From: Armatimonadaceae bacterium
GTDB lineage: Bacteria; Armatimonadota; Armatimonadia; Armatimonadales; Armatimonadaceae
Assembly: GCA_030447685.1 (NCBI GenBank)
Contig: JAUJOK010000048.1
Span: forward strand, 1-32,027
Length of the DNA: 32,027 bases
Direction: 5' to 3'
The notes under the pieces were generated by a model. That model was not told the DNA's origin. It did no database searches and was given only the letters and a program-made list of their open reading frames with translations. This document shows positions 24,462 through 32,027 of this stretch, piece by piece. How positions within the stretch are numbered: position 1 is the stretch's first letter; each line of letters starts with the position of its first letter. The position numbers and the translations under genes are program-made.

Positions 24462-25532
24462 ATGGACCGCTATTTCAAAAAACGCCCGCTGCGCGCACGT
24501 CGGCGCGGCCTGCCCCTGCTCGCGCTCCTGGGGACGGTTTTCGCCGCTGCAACCGTTCTGTACGCGCAAGCGCCGGTCAGCATCCCGTTGTACGCGGGAG
24601 ACGTGAGCCGTGTTGATCTGAGTTCCTGGGGCAGTGGCCGCGCCGAGGCCAGCCAGGAAAACGTCCTGATCGGTTCGCGCTCTATCAGGGTTACCACGCA
24701 GGGGCTTTACCAGGGCGCGCGCATCGACTTCAAAACGCCCGTTGATCTGAGCCGGGCATTTGCCAACCCGCAGACTTACCTCCGGTTCCAGGTGCGCTTC
24801 GGCGGTGTGGGAGCGACTGGCGGCGGCGGTTTTCCGGGCGGAGGTGGAGGTTATCCCGGCGGAGGAGGAGGATTCCCCGGCGGAGGAGGATTCCCCGGCG
24901 GAGATTTGCCGGGCGGTGGGGGCGGCTATCCTGGCGGCGGGGGCGGCTATCCTGGCGGTGGCGGCTTTTCCGGCGACGGAAGCGGCACGGCCACGCAGTC
25001 GCCTTTCCAACGGATGCGTTTCCTGCTGATCATGGCCGACGGTTCGCGCCATGAGCTGACCCGTCCCATCAGTAACCTGCCGCCTTCGGATGATCCCAAT
25101 GCCTACGTGCCCATTTCGTTTCCTGTCGCGGCGATTGGAAAACGGCCCGGCGCGGAGCGAGCAGCGCCCGCGCTCACCGGGGACGCGGCCCGCCTGGCGC
25201 AGATTGCCATTTTCGGCGATAGATACCATCAATTTTACATCGGTGAGATCAACGTGATTACCGACGACACGGAGATCACGGTGGACCCGCTGGATGAGCC
25301 GGTGGCCTTTATCAATGACCGTCTCACCTTTGCCGGGTCGGCCCAGGGCGGCACCGCCACCCTGCGCTATTCCTGGGACTTCGACGGCGACGGTCAGGAA
25401 GATAAAGAGGGCCGCGTCGTGCAGCATGTCTGGCGTAAGGCGGGGCAGTACAAGGTGACGCTCACGGTTTCGGATGTGGACGGCCTGAAGAGACCCGCAT
25501 CCACCTCCGCCACGCTTGATGTCAGCCAGTAA
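24462..25532 (+). CDS. Secreted Gly-rich repeat protein with C-terminal PKD domain
   Basis: The 356-residue protein has a basic N-terminus and a hydrophobic signal segment (about 17-36, ending YAQA), so it should leave the cytoplasm. A beta-rich domain (about 40-118) follows, interrupted by eight Gly-rich units of the type GGGGGYP/GGGGFP (about 120-170). The domain then resumes (RMRFLLIMADGSRHELTRPI, to about 265), and a PKD domain closes the protein (about 270-356), with YSWDFDGDG (about 302-310) and HVWRKAGQYKVTLTVSDVDG. The DxDGDG word could bind calcium. The front part resembles carbohydrate-binding jelly rolls, so a cell-surface or glycan-binding role is possible but unproven. It overlaps the UbiA gene by 14 bp. 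Confidence 0.88.
   Translation: MDRYFKKRPLRARRRGLPLLALLGTVFAAATVLYAQAPVSIPLYAGDVSRVDLSSWGSGRAEASQENVLIGSRSIRVTTQGLYQGARIDFKTPVDLSRAFANPQTYLRFQVRFGGVGATGGGGFPGGGGGYPGGGGGFPGGGGFPGGDLPGGGGGYPGGGGGYPGGGGFSGDGSGTATQSPFQRMRFLLIMADGSRHELTRPISNLPPSDDPNAYVPISFPVAAIGKRPGAERAAPALTGDAARLAQIAIFGDRYHQFYIGEINVITDDTEITVDPLDEPVAFINDRLTFAGSAQGGTATLRYSWDFDGDGQEDKEGRVVQHVWRKAGQYKVTLTVSDVDGLKRPASTSATLDVSQ
24819..24971 (+). repeat. In-gene tandem repeat, eight GGC-led units of 15-21 bp
   Basis: Units begin GGCGG and end in TTYCC, TATCC or similar, coding for GGGGFP, GGGGGYP, GGGGGFP, GGGGFP, GGDLP, GGGGGYP, GGGGGYP and GGGGFS. Two adjacent units of 21 bp (24912-24953) are nearly identical, showing recent duplication. 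All unit lengths are multiples of three, so copy changes keep the frame. Confidence 0.9.
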
Positions 25533-26451
25533 TACGCCGCTCGATCAAAGCGCGTCACGAGCGCCGCAGGGGATCGTCTCGATCTTCGCGGCGCTCGTTG
25601 TGTCTCTGCGCCCCAAGCAGTGGACCAAGAACACGCTTCTGTTCGCCGGCCTGCTTTTCACGCTCGACCAGCAGCATCCGCCCGCCGTCTTTGTGCGCGC
25701 CGGTGTCGCCTTCATGCTGTTTTGCCTGCTGGCAAGCTGCGAGTACCTGATCAACGATATCCTGGATCGGGAGGCGGATCGGCAGCACCCGCGCAAGCGG
25801 CTTCGGCCCATCGCCTCTGGGCGTCTGCCGGTTCCCGTCGCCGTTGCCGCCGCCATTCTTCTGGCAGTGGTCGGTTTCGCGGGAGCCTGGGCGATCAACC
25901 TGCGGTTCTTTGGCGCGGCGCTGGTGTATTTCGTGGTCGCCCTGGCCTATTCGCTCCGGCTCAAACATCTGGTGCTGGTGGATGTGATGGCGCTGGCATC
26001 CGGCTTCGTGGTGCGGGCGGCGGCGGGGTCGTTTGCCGTGGGAGTGAAAAACTCCGAATGGCTGCTGCTGTGCACCACGCTGCTGGCGCTGTTCCTGGGG
26101 CTTGCCAAGCGGCGCGGGGAGTTGGCGGCTCTGGGAGACAAAACGCCCTCACGGCGCATTCTGGCCGACTATTCCCTGCCGCTGCTGGACCAGATGATTA
26201 CCATTGTGGCGTCAACCTGTCTGATCGCCTATTCGCTTTATACGTTTTTCGCCGAAACCAATCACTCGCGCCCGTGGATGATGCTTACCATTCCCTATGT
26301 CATCTACGGCCTGTTCCGGTATCTGTATCTGGTGCATCGCCGGGGGGAGGGCGAAGCGCCTGAGGCGGTGCTGCTGAAAGACAAGCCACTGCTGGTCAAC
26401 ATCGGCCTGTGGGTGGTCACGACCATCCTCGTGATCCTGCTGGGGCAATAA
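25519..26451 (+). CDS. UbiA-family decaprenyl-phosphate phosphoribosyltransferase-like protein
   Basis: The 310-residue membrane protein has about eight hydrophobic helices. The first UbiA Asp-rich motif reads NDILDREADRQHPRKRLRP (about 79-97), whose HPxKRxRP ending is characteristic of 5-phosphoribosyl-1-pyrophosphate:prenyl-phosphate transferases (Rv3806c type). Other UbiA groups use different endings. The second region, YSLRLKHLVLVDVMALASGF, also fits. Actinobacterial relatives make decaprenyl-phosphoryl ribose on the route to arabinan. Here it may supply a pentose-lipid donor for an envelope glycan. The ATG at 25519 is chosen over a TTG one codon earlier; it overlaps the PKD gene, so the two are coupled. 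It converges on the HDOD gene with a 6-bp gap and no visible terminator. Confidence 0.9.
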   Translation: MSASNTPLDQSASRAPQGIVSIFAALVVSLRPKQWTKNTLLFAGLLFTLDQQHPPAVFVRAGVAFMLFCLLASCEYLINDILDREADRQHPRKRLRPIASGRLPVPVAVAAAILLAVVGFAGAWAINLRFFGAALVYFVVALAYSLRLKHLVLVDVMALASGFVVRAAAGSFAVGVKNSEWLLLCTTLLALFLGLAKRRGELAALGDKTPSRRILADYSLPLLDQMITIVASTCLIAYSLYTFFAETNHSRPWMMLTIPYVIYGLFRYLYLVHRRGEGEAPEAVLLKDKPLLVNIGLWVVTTILVILLGQ

Positions 26452-26457
26452 AACCCC

Positions 26458-27384
26458 TTACTTTCCCGTCGCCAGCTTCAAAAACTCCCGCGCCTCCTGC
26501 ACGCGGGTCTTCAGCTCCTCCTGCACCTCCTGGAGCATCTTGGCGTCCGCCTGAAGCCAGCTCACGACCTCCGGTGAAAGGGTCGGCGGCAGCGGATCGC
26601 CGACAAAGCCGATCTTGGTCGCCCGCGTCAATGCGTCGGCGGCATTCACCACAGCCACCATCTCGAAGTTGCTTTGCGCCTGAGCGACGTTATGATGCAG
26701 AGAGATCGTCATGACGAGGGCGGGCGGCAGATTCCACCGCTCGGCGATCCGGCGGCCCACCAGGGTATGCGCCGCGCCGCAGTGGCGCTCTTCCGTCACG
26801 CTGATCGGAACCTTTTCCGCCCAGGCATCTTCCAGCGCCGCCCGATAGTTTTCCGGAAAGTGCTGGCACAGGAACATCTTCCCGATATCGTGGAGCAGAC
26901 CGGCCAGGAACGCTTCCTCGACCACTTTCACCGGAAGCCGCTTGCGCCGCGCCATGATCTGCGCGCAGACAGCTACCCCGATGGAGTGTTCCCAGAAATG
27001 GTTCAGGTCGATGGGGGCCTGCTTGCTTATCGGGAAGTTTTCCAGGGTCGCGACAGCCAGCGCCAGATTACGCACCGTATTGAAGCCCAGAATCACGATA
27101 GCGTGACCGAGTGTCGTTACCTGCCGCGCAAACCCGTAATACGAAGAGTTCACCAGGCGCAGCACCTTGGCGGCAATACCCTGATCCATGCCGATAAGAC
27201 GCGAAAGGTCTGAGACCGCCGTTTCCGTATCGCCCAGCGCTTCGACCAGGCGAGACGCCACCAGGGGCAAGGGCGGCAGGTCCATTAGCTCGCGCTCCAG
27301 AACTATCTGCAGTTCATCCGGGATAGCTTCCGTTGATATCGCTGAACTCATCGCTGACGCTGTTACCTTTACTTTTCCATGCAC
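26458..27384 (-). CDS. HDOD domain signalling protein
   Basis: The HDOD domain spans most of the chain: LPPLPLVASRLVEALGD, LSRLIGMDQGIAAKVLRLVN, SSYYGFARQVTTLGHAIVIL and GFNTVRNLALAVA, then the HD-like LLHDIGKMF and later HHNVAQAQSNFEM. HDOD proteins are usually non-catalytic relatives of HD phosphodiesterases that work in signalling, motility and pilus regulation. A canonical HD pair is still present here (LLHDIGK), so hydrolase activity is not excluded. The GTG at 27384 (308 residues) is preferred because AGGAGG lies 4 bp upstream. An earlier frame to 27432 and a later ATG at 27351 are alternatives. A weak coiled coil closes the protein. It is downstream of the sulfatase on the same strand, 83 bp away. 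Confidence 0.92.
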   Translation of the reverse strand: MHGKVKVTASAMSSAISTEAIPDELQIVLERELMDLPPLPLVASRLVEALGDTETAVSDLSRLIGMDQGIAAKVLRLVNSSYYGFARQVTTLGHAIVILGFNTVRNLALAVATLENFPISKQAPIDLNHFWEHSIGVAVCAQIMARRKRLPVKVVEEAFLAGLLHDIGKMFLCQHFPENYRAALEDAWAEKVPISVTEERHCGAAHTLVGRRIAERWNLPPALVMTISLHHNVAQAQSNFEMVAVVNAADALTRATKIGFVGDPLPPTLSPEVVSWLQADAKMLQEVQEELKTRVQEAREFLKLATGK

Positions 27385-27467
27385 TTTGCCTCCTGAGACA
27401 CTGGCACAAGCGCATGGCTTTATTGTCGGCAACGCGGCGTTCGCTCTTCAGACCCCGGTGAAACCCT

Positions 27468-28820
27468 TTAAGCGCGCGCTTCTTCGGCGGTAACGCGGCG
27501 CTGACCGCTGGGGCGCACAGGAGCGGCTTCGATAATCGGTTCAGCTTCGCCCGCCTCAACCATGCGGCGAATAAGGCGCTCGCGCAGCACGGCGGCAGCT
27601 TCCCGGTGCGATTCGAGACCGATAAGGTTGGTCAGCTCATAGGGGTCGGCCTGAAGGTCGTACAGGAACTCTTCCACATACTTTTCGGAAGCGGAATCCT
27701 TGCCGCCCTGCTTACCGGGCGCGGAGACGCTGTATTTCCAGCGCTGCGTGCGTACGGCGCGTCCCACCTGCGACTCGCTGATCTGGACCAAGACTTCGCC
27801 CGGCCACGCATCCCTTCCGCCGCTCTGCGTCCGTGACAGCAGCGAACGGCCCTGCATCTGCGGCGGCACCGGCAGACCGGCGGCATGAAGCAGCGTCGGG
27901 GGCAGGTCGATCAGGCTGACCAGGTCCGGCACGCGCCCGCCGCCATCGAAGCCGGGGCCGCACAGCGCGGTCGGAACCCGTATCGAGCTTTCGTGACACG
28001 AGCGTTTATATTCGCCATTGCGTGTCTTGAAATGGCAGGCATGATCGGAGGTGAAAAGTACAATCGTGTTTTCCCTGAGGCCCAGGCTTTTCAGCGTGTC
28101 GAAAAGCCGTCCCAGCGCCTCGTCCAGCCGCTTGACCATGCCCCAATACCCCTCCAGGTGCTGGTGCGCCGACCCGCCCAGCGCGGCCAGATCGGGCGGA
28201 ATCCAGCGTCCCCGGTAACGCTCCGCGTAACCGTCGGGCGCGGGGTAATCGTCACGGTGGTTCTGGTGGTGCGGCTCCAGAAAAGACAGGAACAGGTAGA
28301 ACGGGTTCTCCTGCCGCGCCTCGATAAAGCGGATCGCCGCATCCGTCAGCGCGTCCACGCGGTAGCCGGGCAGCTTGACCGCCCGATTCTCGTTGTCATA
28401 GACCACCGTATCGTAGGCGTCCGAGGTCATTTCCAGCGCGTTCGCGGCCAGCCAGTAATCGTAGCCGCCGCGCTGCTCCTCCGTAACCGGCCCACTCTCC
28501 CCGGAAGCCAGATGCCACTTGCCGATATATCCGGTGGCGTAGCCCGCCTCACGGAAGTAATGGGCGAGCGTTCTGTGCTCCGGGGAGAGCGGGATGCCGT
28601 TCTTCCAGCAGCCGGTCGTCGTTGCGTACAGCCCGGTTTGGAGGCACGAGCGGGCCGGGCCGCAAACCGGCTGGCAGGTGAACGACTGCGCGGCGTGCGT
28701 GCCGCGTTGCGCCATCCGGTCGAAGTTCGGTGTCAAATCCAGCGGATTGCCGTTTATTCCCGTGGAATCCCACCGCTGCTGGTCGGTGAAAAAGACGATA
28801 ACATTCGGCGCAGGGGGCAT
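27468..28820 (-). CDS. Sulfatase (formylglycine-dependent, alkaline-phosphatase superfamily)
   Basis: The 450-residue type I sulfatase has the activation motif CGPARSCLQTGLY (C53-x-P-A-R57), whose Cys should be converted to formylglycine. It also has signature II GYATGYIGKWHL (about 93-104, K101 and H103) and metal ligands in FFTDQQR (D13) and FTSDHACH. It would remove sulfate esters, here plausibly from a carbohydrate. No signal peptide is present, unlike most polysaccharide sulfatases, so it may act on imported oligosaccharides. A strong GAAGGAGA precedes the ATG. It lies 30 bp after the GH10 gene in the same operon. Confidence 0.95.
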   Translation of the reverse strand: MPPAPNVIVFFTDQQRWDSTGINGNPLDLTPNFDRMAQRGTHAAQSFTCQPVCGPARSCLQTGLYATTTGCWKNGIPLSPEHRTLAHYFREAGYATGYIGKWHLASGESGPVTEEQRGGYDYWLAANALEMTSDAYDTVVYDNENRAVKLPGYRVDALTDAAIRFIEARQENPFYLFLSFLEPHHQNHRDDYPAPDGYAERYRGRWIPPDLAALGGSAHQHLEGYWGMVKRLDEALGRLFDTLKSLGLRENTIVLFTSDHACHFKTRNGEYKRSCHESSIRVPTALCGPGFDGGGRVPDLVSLIDLPPTLLHAAGLPVPPQMQGRSLLSRTQSGGRDAWPGEVLVQISESQVGRAVRTQRWKYSVSAPGKQGGKDSASEKYVEEFLYDLQADPYELTNLIGLESHREAAAVLRERLIRRMVEAGEAEPIIEAAPVRPSGQRRVTAEEARA

Positions 28821-28850
28821 CTTATGTCTCCTTCAGTTGGCGTGGTTTCG

Positions 28851-30701
28851 TCAGGGCAGGCGGACGGTCAGCTTTGCGCCGCCGCTCGTGGTCAGTTTTG
28901 CAGGCACCGTTTTCGTTTTCCCATTCGCCGTGACGGTGATTTCGTAGTCACCCAAAAACCCGCGCGTTTGGTAGATGCCTTTATCGTTCGTTTTGCCGTT
29001 CGCCTCGGTCCACCATTGGTTGAACACCAGGTCAAGGAACGCCTGGCCGTTAGGCTTGATGGTCCAGTCTCTGCGCCACAGGGCGGCATCGGGCAGCCAG
29101 TGGCGGCCCTCCCAGAAGCCCCACATAATGAACTGATTGGCTGCCGGATGCGAGAAAACGGCGGTCATAAAGTCGCGCAGATAATCGGCCTGCAACTGCT
29201 CATCGGTGGTATTGACATCGAACTCCGTGATGGCGATGGGCAGACCGAGCTTAGCGAAGCGATCCAGACCGGAAATCACTCGCTCCGGCGGAATGACGTT
29301 GCCGCCGAAGTGGCCCTGAAAGCCGATGCCTCCGAGCGGAGCGCCCCGGTTCTGGAGGAACCGCAGGTTCTTTTCGAATCTGTTCAGATGCGCATTATTT
29401 GTCGCCGCACCGTCCAGCGGCGGGTAGTCGTTCAGGAACAGCCGCGCCGTCGGGTCGGCGGCATGGGCCAGCCGGAACCATTCCACCATCACGTCATTAC
29501 CCAGGACGTCCATAATATCGTGGTTGTCGAACGGCTCGTTAATCACATCCCAATCCACCAGCAGGCCGCGCATCGCGCCCGCCTCGTCCCGGATATGCTC
29601 GCGGACACGCCGGGCGAGCGCGTTCGGGTCGCTTTTCAGCGATTCCAGCCCCTGCGGCGAATAGCGCCACGACGGCCAGACCAGGTTATGCCCCCGCACC
29701 TCGATATTCCGAGCGCGCAGCCAGGCCACCCCCTGCCGGGCGCGGCGGCGATTCCGTTCCCATTCCGGCCACTTCAGGTCGTTCTCCATGACCACGCGGT
29801 TGAAGCGCTTCGTGATAATCTCCCGATACTTCACGTTGTCCGGGCCAGTGCCCAGAAGCATCTCAGCGGCAACCGCCGAGCCGAAGGGGAAGGCGTGCCG
29901 CTGCATCTGAACCGAAACCTGAGCATCGGGAACCGCCTTACCGTTTTCGTCCACGACACGCACGGTCAGGTCGCCCCGGCGAATCTTCTCGATGCGCGCC
30001 TGCGCCGCTTTGCGCCACGGCGCACCGGGTTCACGGCCCGCATAGGTGCTTGGGGTGCGCGGCAGATCGTTCAGGGCGACCCGGTTCTGGTAGTTGACGA
30101 CGGAGATACCGCCGATCTCGATTACCTGCGGCGGGTAGCCGAGGCGGAAGTTGATGTGATTGCCCGCCGCCTCCCGGTCTTCGGCGGCGCGGAACGGCAC
30201 GTCGATTCGCCGCCACTCGCCGCGCGGTATCTGAATAGTCTTTTCCACCGACTTGGTGTACGGCTCCCCGGCACGCTCGAAAACAAACTGCGTCTCGGCC
30301 TCGCCGGTTTCGGGCTGCCCGCCCTCGACCGACCGGACATAGAAGGTCGCCAGCAGCACATCATCCTTCTTCACCGGCGCGGTCGGTGTCGCCTGAATCT
30401 GAACCGCGTAGACATTGGCAAGCCGCCCCCGTCTGGTACGCAGACGCAGCGCTTGGGTGAACGGCTGCCCCGCGACCGGCACCGTGGTCATCTCGACGCT
30501 GCCCGTCGCGCCGACGACTTTGAAGGCAGTCAGCGCGTCCGCCGGAAGCAGCGATACGCCGCCCTCCGGCAAAGGCTTCACCGGCATCGGGGCGGTCTGT
30601 GGCGGCGGCTGCGCGTGCGTCACCATTGCCAGCGCGGCGCTCCAAAAGCACAGCAGAAATGCCGCGCAGAAGAAGCCGCGCGTGTGGGAGACGAATCTCA
30701 T
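28851..30701 (-). CDS. Secreted GH10 endo-beta-1,4-xylanase with N-terminal carbohydrate-binding-like domain
   Basis: The 616-residue protein has a signal peptide (about 1-30, ending THA), a beta-sandwich resembling CBM4_9 (about 48-205) and a short Ig-like insert (DLTVRVVDENGKAVPDAQVS, about 244-263). The GH10 barrel follows (about 275-560), and a small beta tail (GDYEITVTANGKTKTVPAKL) ends the chain. The acid/base is E389 in WDVINEP and the nucleophile E493 in ITEFDVN. Substrate residues such as the NDLKWPEWE and GHNLVWPSW blocks are conserved. It hydrolyses xylan internally, outside the cytoplasm. The ATG overlaps the stop of the upstream GH36-like gene (ATGA, 30698-30701) and has AGGAAAGG. 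Confidence 0.96.
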   Translation of the reverse strand: MRFVSHTRGFFCAAFLLCFWSAALAMVTHAQPPPQTAPMPVKPLPEGGVSLLPADALTAFKVVGATGSVEMTTVPVAGQPFTQALRLRTRRGRLANVYAVQIQATPTAPVKKDDVLLATFYVRSVEGGQPETGEAETQFVFERAGEPYTKSVEKTIQIPRGEWRRIDVPFRAAEDREAAGNHINFRLGYPPQVIEIGGISVVNYQNRVALNDLPRTPSTYAGREPGAPWRKAAQARIEKIRRGDLTVRVVDENGKAVPDAQVSVQMQRHAFPFGSAVAAEMLLGTGPDNVKYREIITKRFNRVVMENDLKWPEWERNRRRARQGVAWLRARNIEVRGHNLVWPSWRYSPQGLESLKSDPNALARRVREHIRDEAGAMRGLLVDWDVINEPFDNHDIMDVLGNDVMVEWFRLAHAADPTARLFLNDYPPLDGAATNNAHLNRFEKNLRFLQNRGAPLGGIGFQGHFGGNVIPPERVISGLDRFAKLGLPIAITEFDVNTTDEQLQADYLRDFMTAVFSHPAANQFIMWGFWEGRHWLPDAALWRRDWTIKPNGQAFLDLVFNQWWTEANGKTNDKGIYQTRGFLGDYEITVTANGKTKTVPAKLTTSGGAKLTVRLP

Positions 30702-32027
30702 ATTTGCCTTTCCTGAAAGCCCTCATCGGCTTCTTCACGCCTGCTCACTGTTATTTGCGCGAAAAGGAACCCGCGCATATCGGGAATCGTGGCCGTGAGG
30801 CGTCCGTTCTCAGGCAGCGAAAGCGAGCCGTCGCCCGCCAATATCTCCACCTCTCGTTCGCCGGCATCGGACAGCAAGGGCATATCCAGAAACCCGTGCG
30901 CCCGGTCGTTCCGCTCCCGGAACAGGAGCGCATACGCACTGGCGCGGTCAGCGGCGACGGAAACGAAGCCGGTCCAGGCGGTTCCGTCGGGGGGTTCTCC
31001 GATGGGGAAAATACACCCGCTAAAGATCTCCTGGCGATGCGCTTTCCAAACGCGCACCAGCGACGCTGCCTCATTCTTATACGTGTCCGGCAGGTGGGAT
31101 GCTTCAAACCAGCCCAGAGGGGACGCGAACATCACGGTCGCGAACAGATACGCCGGAGAGTACGCGGCGGGCGCGAGCGCATCGCCCGCGTATAAAGGAA
31201 CATTACGGGTATGGTTCAGAAACTCCATGCGAAGCCGCAGCGGCTCGATGTAGCGCGCCAGCTTCCACAGGTTACGCAGCGTCGCGTGCGGCCAGTAGCG
31301 GTGCCAATCCGTATACCGATTCTCGACGAAAATCGGGCCGACATCGATGCAGCCGAAATAGCCGGGCCGCACCTCCGCCGTAACGTCATGATCGAACACC
31401 ACGCGCCCCGCCGATTCGGCAAGGACACGATCATAAAAGCGGCGCAGATTCCGCTCGCCGCGCTTTGTTCGCAGCTTCACGCCGTCTATCTTGAAATAAT
31501 CGATGCTCAGGCTCCGGTGCAGATGCAGGATCGTGGCGGCGTCCTGCTCCCAGCGGGCGAAGTCGTCGGTTGAATCGGGCGCGAACCAGAGTCCGAAGCG
31601 CAGTCCCTGTTCTTTCGCGTCCTCAACCAGCGGCGCAAGCCCCTGCGGGAATCGCTGCGGGTGCGGCGTCCAGAAATCGGGGTCCGCCTGATAAAACCCT
31701 TCCCAGACCCCCCCTTTGTTTACCGAGTTAGCGGTGCGCCCGCGCTGCCAGCCATCGTCAATCTGCACGACATCCACACCCAGCTTTGCCGCCGCCGCGA
31801 CTTCCTGCCGCAGAAAAGCATGATTGACACGCCCATCCTGCGAACGGTCGCCCCAGGTATTGCTGAGCAGCATCCCGTCCCTGTCCGGGGCGTAGGCGCG
31901 CAGCGCGCGCTGATACGTGTGCCGCGCCGCCGGGCATCCGAGCCCCCCGCCCGGGTACGCGCGCCCCGCGCGGGGGGGACGGGGCGGGGCCGGGGCGGGT
32001 GGGCCGGGGCGGGGCGGGCGGCGGGCG
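30698..32027 (-). CDS. GH36-like alpha-galactosidase (5' end beyond window)
   Basis: The catalytic (beta/alpha)8 domain of a clan GH-D enzyme is clear: MLLSNTWGDRSQDG, VDVVQIDDGWQRG, GLRFGLWFAPD and the nucleophile Asp in IDYFKIDG (130 residues after the Met at 31873). That Met is internal: the frame continues upstream in family-like sequence (GGLGCPAARHTYQRALRAYA) to about 31960, so the start is outside the window. Beyond 31960 the DNA is almost only G and C and should not be trusted as protein. The usual SDD-type acid/base word is not visible after the nucleophile (the region reads GCIDVGPIFVENRYTDW), so the subgroup is divergent and the substrate is uncertain. It is cotranscribed with GH10 and sulfatase genes. 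Confidence 0.87.
   Translation of the reverse strand, partial: ARRPPRPGPPAPAPPRPPRAGRAYPGGGLGCPAARHTYQRALRAYAPDRDGMLLSNTWGDRSQDGRVNHAFLRQEVAAAAKLGVDVVQIDDGWQRGRTANSVNKGGVWEGFYQADPDFWTPHPQRFPQGLAPLVEDAKEQGLRFGLWFAPDSTDDFARWEQDAATILHLHRSLSIDYFKIDGVKLRTKRGERNLRRFYDRVLAESAGRVVFDHDVTAEVRPGYFGCIDVGPIFVENRYTDWHRYWPHATLRNLWKLARYIEPLRLRMEFLNHTRNVPLYAGDALAPAAYSPAYLFATVMFASPLGWFEASHLPDTYKNEAASLVRVWKAHRQEIFSGCIFPIGEPPDGTAWTGFVSVAADRASAYALLFRERNDRAHGFLDMPLLSDAGEREVEILAGDGSLSLPENGRLTATIPDMRGFLFAQITVSRREEADEGFQERQI
31961..32027. other. Extremely G+C-rich low-complexity end, probable contig edge artefact
   Basis: The last 67 bases hold only two A/T bases and consist of runs such as GGGGCGGGGCCGGGG on the plus strand, unlike the coding sequence before it. 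The G-runs could form a G-quadruplex, but decaying sequence quality at a contig end is the simpler reading. Confidence 0.6.

Overview
This window is high in G+C (roughly 60-65% by eye) and densely coded on both strands, with mostly short intergenic gaps. The gene set fits a diderm bacterium with type IV pili (PilQ secretin) that also has RNase Y, a YmdB-like phosphoesterase, RecX, CinA, a Uma2-type nuclease and many carbohydrate-active enzymes. My best guess is Armatimonadota or a nearby poorly cultured lineage. That is inferred from gene content and protein style, not from a database search. The far right end becomes almost pure G+C and looks like a contig edge.

Layout. 1-376 is the 5' part of an aldo/keto reductase resembling L-galactose dehydrogenase. 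433-7658 (minus) is a type IV pilus block: pilM-pilN-pilO-pilP-pilQ as a tight operon closed by a strong intrinsic terminator, followed by pilB as a separate unit. 7937-11234 holds a large unrecognised protein that looks like an alpha/alpha-toroid enzyme (plus), convergent with a PF10091/GH144-like glycan hydrolase (minus). 11354-14460 is a plus-strand cinA-thpR-recA cluster with a good promoter, a 120-bp element with 21-bp terminal inverted repeats, and a bidirectional terminator. 14464-15654 (minus) is a predicted selenoprotein: a thioredoxin-fold gene with an in-frame UGA at a Cys-x-UGA redox site and a SECIS-like hairpin just behind it. 15778-20086 (minus) is leuC and leuD separated by a ChaN/Tiki-fold protein, a SAM methyltransferase and a Uma2-family nuclease, all in one apparent operon. 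A divergent LysR regulator (20192) shares with leuC a compact intergenic region that has overlapping promoter and dyad signals.

20192-26451 (plus) runs lysR-recX-rny-ymdB, then a secreted Gly-rich PKD protein and a UbiA-family prenyl-phosphate phosphoribosyltransferase. 26458-27384 (minus) is an HDOD signalling protein. 27468-32027 (minus) is a polysaccharide-degradation operon: a GH36-like alpha-galactosidase (cut by the window end), a secreted GH10 xylanase and a sulfatase.

The most interesting object is the UGA-containing thioredoxin-fold gene. Cut at the UGA it would look like two unrelated fragments; read through, it is a single 396-residue protein. No tRNA, rRNA, CRISPR array, transposase or phage gene was seen.
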